Source of the DNA: an uncultured Dorea sp.
GTDB lineage: Bacteria; Bacillota; Clostridia; Lachnospirales; Lachnospiraceae
Assembly (NCBI RefSeq): GCF_934294775.1
Contig: NZ_CAKRAH010000050.1
Coordinates: 1-19,857 of the forward strand
DNA: 19,857 nt
Direction: 5' to 3'
Shown here: positions 15,068 to 19,857 of the stretch, one piece after another
Layout of the letters: every line of letters begins with the position of its first letter
How positions within the stretch are numbered: position 1 is the stretch's first letter
Program-made: the position numbers and the translations under genes
Notes under the pieces: model-generated
The model's input: only the letters and a program-made list of their open reading frames with translations
Database searches by the model: none
What the model was told of the DNA's origin: nothing

Positions 15068-15244
15068 TTAGTTATACTTACGTTTTCTAGCAGCTTCTGA
15101 TTTCTTTTTGCGTCTTACGCTTGGTTTTTCGTAATGTTCTCTTTTACGAATTTCCTGCTGAATACCAGCTTTTGCACAGTTTCTTTTGAATCTGCGTAAA
15201 GCGCTATCTAACGATTCGTTTTCTTTAACGATTACATTTGACAT
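15068..15244 (-). CDS. rpsU: 30S ribosomal protein S21
   Basis: A 58-residue, very basic small-subunit protein that sits near the anti-Shine-Dalgarno end of 16S rRNA and aids initiation. The sequence begins MSNVIVKENESLDSALRRFK and has the KREHYEKPSVRRKKK centre typical of bacterial S21. The open frame extends further upstream, but the S21 N-terminus and an AGGTG site 7 nt before the ATG at 15244 decide the start. A second, stronger GGAGGGGAGG tract lies a little further upstream. It is transcribed alone from a strong extended -10 promoter and ends at a clear terminator. In many Firmicutes rpsU is linked to yqeY; that is not so here. Confidence 0.97.
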   Translation of the reverse strand: MSNVIVKENESLDSALRRFKRNCAKAGIQQEIRKREHYEKPSVRRKKKSEAARKRKYN

Positions 15245-15323
15245 AGACTCACACCTAACCTCCCCTCCAGTCCTATATTGTGCATCATACGACTGATCGG
15301 GTATTTTTATTGCACTACATATG

Positions 15324-15351
15324 ATTATAACATATTTTTTCTGTACGTCAA
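15324..15351 (-). promoter_or_regulatory. Strong extended -10 promoter for rpsU
   Basis: TTGACG (15346-15351), a 16-nt spacer, and a perfect TATAAT (15324-15329) preceded by TGT (extended -10). The leader would be about 73 nt, without an obvious terminator hairpin. Confidence 0.8.
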
Positions 15352-15407
15352 TAACTTTCTTACACTTTGGTAAAAGTTGCAAAATTCAGCTAATTGACTG
15401 TAAAATT

Positions 15408-18047
15408 TTATGCAAGCTGCCCTTCTAATGCTTCTTTCGCAGCCTTCAGTGCGTCTGCAACACCTGCCGGATTCTTACCACCAGCCTGTGCCATATTCGG
15501 GCGTCCGCCACCGCCGCCGCCAACTAATTTGGCAACTGCTTTGATCAGGTTACCTGCATGTGCGCCCTGTTTCATAGCTCCATCTGTAGCTGTCGCCATC
15601 AGACTGACTTTTCCGTCATTAACAGAAGCAAGCAGAATCACACCTTCTCCTAACTTCTCTTTTAACTGGTCTCCAAGATCACGCAGACCATTCATGTCTA
15701 CACCTTCCAGATTTGCAGCAAGGAACTTCACGCCCTTTACTTCTTCTACCTGGTTCATAACATCACCCATGGCATCTTTGGCAAGTTTGCTCTTTAAGCT
15801 TTCCACTTCGCCCTTCAACGCTTTGTTTTCATTCATCAGATGTGTTACTTTTTCTTCAATGTTTTCTGGTGTTGCTTTTAATAATTTAGCAGTCTCGAGA
15901 AGCTTCTTCTCCTGGGCACTGTAGTAATCCAGAAGTCCTTTTGATGTCAGAGCCTCGATACGACGTACTCCGGCGGCTACACCTGTCTCAGACAGGATCT
16001 TGAATGCCATGATGCTGCCCGTATTGCTTACATGTGTACCACCACAGAATTCGATTGAGAAATCACCCATGCTTACAACACGTACGATGTCTCCATATTT
16101 TTCTCCGAACAAAGCTGCAGCTCCTGTTTTCTTAGCTTCTTCGATCGGCATATTTTTAATAACAACCGGCAGGTTCTCGCGGATCTTTTCGTTTACGATA
16201 TCTTCCACCTTCTGAAGCTCTTCTGCTGTCATGGCAGAGAAATGTGTAAAGTCAAAACGGAGTCTCTGTGCATTGTTCAGGGATCCTGCCTGCTCTACGT
16301 GATTACCAAGCACCATACGAAGAGCTTTCTGAAGCAGATGAGTCGCACTGTGGTTGTTCTCAGCAAGCGCACGGTTTTCTTTGTCTACTTTCAGAGACAC
16401 CTTGTCGCCAACTTTGATCATACCTTTTGTAACCTGTCCTACATGGCCAAATTTACCGCCTGCAAGCTTCACAACATCTTCTACTGCAAATTCACCATCT
16501 TCTGTGCAGATGATACCTTTATCAGCTTCCTGCCCCCCCATAGTTGCATAGAAAGGAGTCTTGGCAGCGATAATCGTTCCCTTATCTCCGTCTGTCAGTG
16601 CATCTACAACTTCTGTCTCGCTTGTCATAGCTGTTACTTCAGACTCTACATCCAGCTGGTCATATCCGACAAATTCAGAAGATAATTCAGGATCTAACTG
16701 ATCATATACGCTGGCATCTTTACCACTGTAGGTGTGTGTACCAAACGTTCCTTCTGATTTTGCACGCTGTTCTTTCTGTGCTTCTTCGAATCCCTTTTCA
16801 TCGTAAGTCAGACCCTTTTCTTCCAGGATTTCACTTGTCAGATCGATTGGGAATCCATAGGTATCATAAAGCTTAAATGCATTCTTTCCGGACAGAACAG
16901 TCTCTCCGTTCTTCTTCATCTCTTCTTCCATGTCTGCAAGAATAGACAATCCCTGATCGATAGTCTTATTAAACTGTGCTTCTTCTTTTGCGATTACATT
17001 AAAGATAAAGTCTTTCTTTTCTTCCAGTTCCGGATATCCGTCTTTGGAACCATCGATAACGGTCTGTGCCAGTTCTACCAGGAATGCGCCCTTGATTCCA
17101 AGAAGTCTTCCGTGACGGCATGCACGACGTAACAGACGTCTTAATACATAGCCACGTCCGCTGTTAGATGGCAGAATACCGTCTGAGATCATAAATGTTA
17201 CAGAACGGATATGGTCTGTCAGCACTCGGATAGAAGTGTCTGTATTATCATCTTTCTGATATTCCACACCAGCCATGTTACATACATGGTCTCTTAAAGC
17301 CTTTAATGTATCGATATCGAACATAGAATCAACGTCCTGCACGATACATGCCAGACGCTCCAGTCCCATACCTGTATCAATGTTCTTCTGCTCTAATTCT
17401 GTATAGTTATTATGTCCGTCATTGTCAAACTGTGTAAATACGTTGTTCCAGATCTCCATGTAGCGGTCACATTCACAGCCTACTGTACAACCAGGCTCTC
17501 CACAACCATATTTTTCTCCACGGTCATAATAAACTTCTGAACATGGTCCGCAAGGTCCGGCTCCATGCTCCCAGAAGTTGTCTTCTTTTCCAAAACGGAA
17601 AATTCTCTCTTCCGGAATTCCAATCTCTTTATTCCAGATCTCAAATGCTTCATCATCATCCAGATAAATGGATGGATATAATCTATTTGGATCCAGTCCC
17701 ACTACTTCTGTAAGGAACTCCCATGTCCAGTGAATCGCTTCATCTTTAAAATAATCTCCAAATGAGAAGTTACCAAGCATTTCAAAAAAAGTACCATGTC
17801 TGGCTGTCTTTCCCACATTCTCGATATCTCCTGTACGGATACATTTCTGACAGGTGGTAACTCGTCTTCTCGGCGGTATCTCCTGTCCTGTAAAATATGG
17901 TTTTAATGGTGCCATACCAGAGTTGATCAGTAACAGACTCTTATCATTATGTGGCACTAATGAGAAACTCTTCATTGCCAGATGTCCCTTGCTTTCAAAA
18001 AATTCAAGAAACATTCTTCTTAATTCGTTTACGCCATACTTCTGCAT
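15408..18047 (-). CDS. alaS: Alanyl-tRNA synthetase
   Basis: Charges tRNA(Ala) with alanine and clears Ser/Gly-tRNA(Ala) through its editing domain. The 879-residue protein has the class-II catalytic core at the N-terminus (RHGTFFEMLGNFSFGDYFK, GAGPCGPCSEVYYDRG, DTGMGLERL). The editing domain has the zinc motifs NNHSATHLL and CGGTHVSNTG. The C-Ala domain ends with GGGGGGRPNMAQAGG. A short Cys-rich insert (CGEPGCTVGCECDRY) in the core resembles other clostridial AlaRS and may bind metal. An in-frame ATG at 18071 has no ribosome site; the ATG at 18047 has AGGAGG 5 nt upstream and gives the usual family start, so I use it. It has a consensus promoter with a leader of about 60 nt, too short for a T-box. 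No clear terminator follows its stop. Confidence 0.97.
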   Translation of the reverse strand: MQKYGVNELRRMFLEFFESKGHLAMKSFSLVPHNDKSLLLINSGMAPLKPYFTGQEIPPRRRVTTCQKCIRTGDIENVGKTARHGTFFEMLGNFSFGDYFKDEAIHWTWEFLTEVVGLDPNRLYPSIYLDDDEAFEIWNKEIGIPEERIFRFGKEDNFWEHGAGPCGPCSEVYYDRGEKYGCGEPGCTVGCECDRYMEIWNNVFTQFDNDGHNNYTELEQKNIDTGMGLERLACIVQDVDSMFDIDTLKALRDHVCNMAGVEYQKDDNTDTSIRVLTDHIRSVTFMISDGILPSNSGRGYVLRRLLRRACRHGRLLGIKGAFLVELAQTVIDGSKDGYPELEEKKDFIFNVIAKEEAQFNKTIDQGLSILADMEEEMKKNGETVLSGKNAFKLYDTYGFPIDLTSEILEEKGLTYDEKGFEEAQKEQRAKSEGTFGTHTYSGKDASVYDQLDPELSSEFVGYDQLDVESEVTAMTSETEVVDALTDGDKGTIIAAKTPFYATMGGQEADKGIICTEDGEFAVEDVVKLAGGKFGHVGQVTKGMIKVGDKVSLKVDKENRALAENNHSATHLLQKALRMVLGNHVEQAGSLNNAQRLRFDFTHFSAMTAEELQKVEDIVNEKIRENLPVVIKNMPIEEAKKTGAAALFGEKYGDIVRVVSMGDFSIEFCGGTHVSNTGSIMAFKILSETGVAAGVRRIEALTSKGLLDYYSAQEKKLLETAKLLKATPENIEEKVTHLMNENKALKGEVESLKSKLAKDAMGDVMNQVEEVKGVKFLAANLEGVDMNGLRDLGDQLKEKLGEGVILLASVNDGKVSLMATATDGAMKQGAHAGNLIKAVAKLVGGGGGGRPNMAQAGGKNPAGVADALKAAKEALEGQLA

Positions 18048-18113
18048 AATTTCCTCCTGCTCTACATTCATGTATCAAATCAGTATAAATATTTTTATCA
18101 ATACTAACTTTTA

Positions 18114-18142
18114 ATTATAAAGAGAGACAGACGTTTTGTCAA
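18114..18142 (-). promoter_or_regulatory. Perfect-consensus sigma-A promoter for alaS
   Basis: TTGACA (18137-18142), a 17-nt spacer and TATAAT (18114-18119) match consensus at all 12 positions. The start is predicted near 18107. The -35 box lies in the loop of the inverted repeat at 18123-18159, and the repeat's 3' arm fills most of the spacer. Confidence 0.85.
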
Positions 18143-18159
18143 TCTTTACGCCTGTCTCT
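18123..18159 (-). terminator. Inverted repeat overlapping the alaS promoter: hydrogenase terminator or operator
   Basis: AGAGACAGGCGT (18159-18148) pairs with ACGTCTGTCTCT (18134-18123) on the minus strand: 12 bp with one G-U pair and a 13-nt loop. The minus-strand RNA pairs fully whereas the plus strand has an A-C mismatch, which favours a role in hydrogenase mRNA ending. The T run after it is short and interrupted (CTTTATAATT), so termination would be weak. It lies about 100 nt after the hydrogenase stop; 18160-18256 otherwise shows only a short direct repeat of AAAAGAGAC. Confidence 0.5.
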
Positions 18160-18256
18160 TTTATAGTCTCTTTTAAATTAAAGGATGCATGAAATCTCGC
18201 CTTTGACAGCATTTCTTATGATTCCTCTTCACGGGTTTTAGTATCTTCACCCGCTG

Positions 18257-19768
18257 TTACTTTAATTCGATTTCACCAAGCTCTTTTGGCGGAAGCTGTT
18301 TGCTGGATGCTTTTACGAATTCCTGTACTTTCTTCTGTGCTTTTGGTACCGGAATATTCGTTCCTGCTCCTGCTACACATCCTCCCGGACATCCCATACC
18401 TTCGATCAGGCATCCGTTCATTCTGCCAATTTTGGCCATAGAAAGAATCTTCTTACAGTCTGCAAGACCTTCTGCATGTTCAATCTTTACTTCCACACCC
18501 GGATAGTATTCATTGACACATTTTTCGATTGCAGATGCCACACCACCTGCAACCGCATATCCACGTCCTGCTCCAGTTGCATTATGGAAGGACGATTCAG
18601 CCTCATATTCAGACAGATCAATTCCTTTTGCATCGAACATTCCCTGCAATTCTTCGAATGTTACAACAAAATCAACATCACTTCTTACCGTTCTCCGCAT
18701 AGCTTCCAGTTTTTTCGCTGCACAAGGTCCGATAAATACTACTTTTGCATTTGGATGTTCTTTTTTGATCGTACGTGCAGTTGCAACCATAGGTGTAAGC
18801 TCCTGGGAAACTTCGTCGATCATATCCGGGAAATATTTTTTCGCCAGCATTGCCCACGAAGGACAACAGGATGTAAGAAGAAATGGCAGTTCTCCTGTTG
18901 TAACTTTTTCCACGTAATGATGTGCTTCTGCCACAGCTCCAATATCTGCACCCAGTGCAACTTCATATACTTGTGAAAATCCAAGTTCTTCCAGTGCTGC
19001 TTTTAAGTTTCTTGCACTTATATTGTCTCCAAACTGTCCGGTAAATGCAGGTGCGATCTCGGCAATGATCTGTTCGCCTTCCGTGAGTGCTCTTGCAAGC
19101 TGGAAGATCTGGGATTTATCTGAAATTGCTCCAAACGGACAACTTACCATGCACATACCACAGGATACACATTTATCCGGATTGACATATGCACGTCCTA
19201 ATTTATCGGATTCAATCGCATTAACGCCACAGGCTTTTGCACAAGGGCGCTCTTTCTTGGAGATTGCGTCATATGGACAGACGCTCTTACATTTTCCACA
19301 TTTGATACATTTGCTCTGATCAATGTAAGATCTGCCATTCACCATGGAAATTGCACCCTTTGGACAGACTTCCATACAAGGATGTGCGAGACAACCTTTA
19401 CACATGTTGCTGACCTCGTAACCTTTTGCTTCACACCGCATACATGCAGATGGAATTACCTGCATAAGCGGCGGTTCATAATACTTATCCGAGATGTTAC
19501 TTGCTTCTACACCGGCAGTCAGATGCACCGGCTTATCTTCTGGTCTGAGTGAAAGTCCCATCGCAAGTCTCACCTGCTCACGTACAACGGCTCTTGCACG
19601 GTATACGCTGTCACGGTACTGCTCGGTCTCGTCATTCACCATCGCGTACGGAATTGCTTCCATATCATCACATAAAGTATCCGCATCTGCTTTGAAACCA
19701 AGTGCAGCAACCTCTTCAAAGACTTTTCTTCTCAATCGTCTAACGGTTGTATTAATTCCTCTCATCAT
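18257..19768 (-). CDS. Monomeric [FeFe]-hydrogenase (group B-like)
   Basis: Catalyses reversible proton reduction to H2 with ferredoxin-type electron flow in anaerobic cytoplasm. The 503-residue protein carries the H-cluster motifs TSCCPSW (299-305; Cys301 proton relay, Cys302 ligand), GPCAAKKLE (347-355; Cys349) and EGMGCPGGCVAGAG (Cys460, Cys464). The N-terminal third is packed with iron-sulfur cysteines: Cys109/112, Cys123/126/131/135, Cys154/157/160/164, Cys176/180 and Cys200/203/206/210, the last groups forming ferredoxin repeats. GPC instead of the MPC of well-studied group A enzymes, and the N-terminal layout, suggest group B. No HydB/HydC-type subunits or HydEFG maturases are in the window. 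The ATG at 19768 has AGGAGG 10 nt upstream. It has its own promoter with a palindrome at the start site. Confidence 0.93.
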   Translation of the reverse strand: MMRGINTTVRRLRRKVFEEVAALGFKADADTLCDDMEAIPYAMVNDETEQYRDSVYRARAVVREQVRLAMGLSLRPEDKPVHLTAGVEASNISDKYYEPPLMQVIPSACMRCEAKGYEVSNMCKGCLAHPCMEVCPKGAISMVNGRSYIDQSKCIKCGKCKSVCPYDAISKKERPCAKACGVNAIESDKLGRAYVNPDKCVSCGMCMVSCPFGAISDKSQIFQLARALTEGEQIIAEIAPAFTGQFGDNISARNLKAALEELGFSQVYEVALGADIGAVAEAHHYVEKVTTGELPFLLTSCCPSWAMLAKKYFPDMIDEVSQELTPMVATARTIKKEHPNAKVVFIGPCAAKKLEAMRRTVRSDVDFVVTFEELQGMFDAKGIDLSEYEAESSFHNATGAGRGYAVAGGVASAIEKCVNEYYPGVEVKIEHAEGLADCKKILSMAKIGRMNGCLIEGMGCPGGCVAGAGTNIPVPKAQKKVQEFVKASSKQLPPKELGEIELK

Positions 19769-19808
19769 AATTGAGATTCCTCCTGTTTTTCTTTGTCATT
19801 TTTATGAC

Positions 19809-19822
19809 AGTCTATATAGACT
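19809..19822. promoter_or_regulatory. Perfect 14-bp palindrome at the hydrogenase start site
   Basis: AGTCTATATAGACT begins directly after the -10 box and is centred on the predicted transcription start (about 19816). GTCTATA also occurs in inverted orientation overlapping the -10 box. Position and symmetry suggest an operator for a dimeric repressor; the regulator is not in the window. Confidence 0.55.
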
Positions 19823-19851
19823 ATTATAGACAATTGAGAAAAATATATCAA
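19823..19851 (-). promoter_or_regulatory. Strong sigma-A promoter for the [FeFe]-hydrogenase gene
   Basis: TTGATA (19846-19851, 5/6), a 17-nt spacer and a perfect TATAAT (19823-19828). The leader is about 48 nt. The match is strong enough to suggest high basal expression unless repressed at the adjoining palindrome. Confidence 0.8.
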
Positions 19852-19857
19852 CTGGAT

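Noticed and set aside
18048..18071. Upstream ATG for alaS at 18071
   Set aside because: It has no Shine-Dalgarno sequence. AGGAGG lies 5 nt before the ATG at 18047 and the family N-terminus begins there.
18048..18256. T-box riboswitch upstream of alaS
   Set aside because: The conserved T-box sequence and a long leader are missing. A consensus promoter sits about 60 nt before the gene, leaving no room.
1..19857. Defence system, prophage, CRISPR array or transposon
   Set aside because: All genes map to core or metabolic families; no repeat-spacer pattern, transposase, integrase or terminal repeats were seen.

Overview
The window looks like an ordinary chromosomal core region from an anaerobic, low-to-mid GC member of the Firmicutes (Clostridia), most probably a Lachnospiraceae gut bacterium. 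The reasons are the AT-rich codon use and intergenic DNA, GGAGG-type ribosome binding sites, near-consensus sigma-A promoters, a clostridial AlaRS with a Cys-rich insert, an oxygen-sensitive monomeric [FeFe]-hydrogenase, a YlbJ-like gate-domain protein and a radical-SAM YgiQ protein. I see no insertion sequence, prophage, CRISPR array, tRNA or rRNA gene, and no obvious horizontally acquired island.

Layout, left to right. (1) 1-4706, minus strand: a tight four-gene run read right to left: rsmF-type rRNA m5C methyltransferase, RsuA-family pseudouridine synthase, YgiQ-family radical SAM protein and a short-chain dehydrogenase cut by the left edge. Genes overlap or lie 2-4 nt apart, so they are probably co-transcribed. 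(2) 4788-6236, minus: the M20 dipeptidase pepD with its own promoter; no terminator is visible before rsmF. (3) 6454-7404, plus: a lone YlbJ-like membrane protein, convergent with the next block and only 7 bp from it. (4) 7412-11476, minus: a five-gene run read right to left: ProXp-ala-type trans-editing deacylase, PF09818-type ABC-class ATPase, rsmD, coaD and a coiled-coil protein with an acidic tail. (5) 11748-13308, plus: maf and a divergent cation-diffusion-facilitator gene, translationally coupled and closed by a strong terminator. (6) 13538-14767, minus: a class-III PLP aminotransferase whose short leader carries its own intrinsic terminator. (7) 15068-15244 rpsU, 15408-18047 alaS and 18257-19768 [FeFe]-hydrogenase, all minus, each with its own strong promoter.

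Functional theme: translation maintenance dominates (rRNA methylation and pseudouridylation, S21, AlaRS, Ala-tRNA(Pro) editing), along with CoA synthesis, nucleotide-pool sanitation, peptide salvage and fermentative hydrogen metabolism. I did not find a convincing new multi-gene system. The most interesting signals are regulatory: a promoter-proximal terminator ahead of the aminotransferase, a perfect-consensus alaS promoter whose -35 box sits in the loop of an inverted repeat, and palindromes directly downstream of the -10 boxes of maf and the hydrogenase. Among proteins, the CDF transporter with Glu in place of the usual TM5 His and the poorly understood PF09818 ATPase deserve a second look. 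No gene-free stretch is clearly longer than 300 bases; the larger gaps (about 215-300 bp) are described through the promoter, terminator and hairpin entries.
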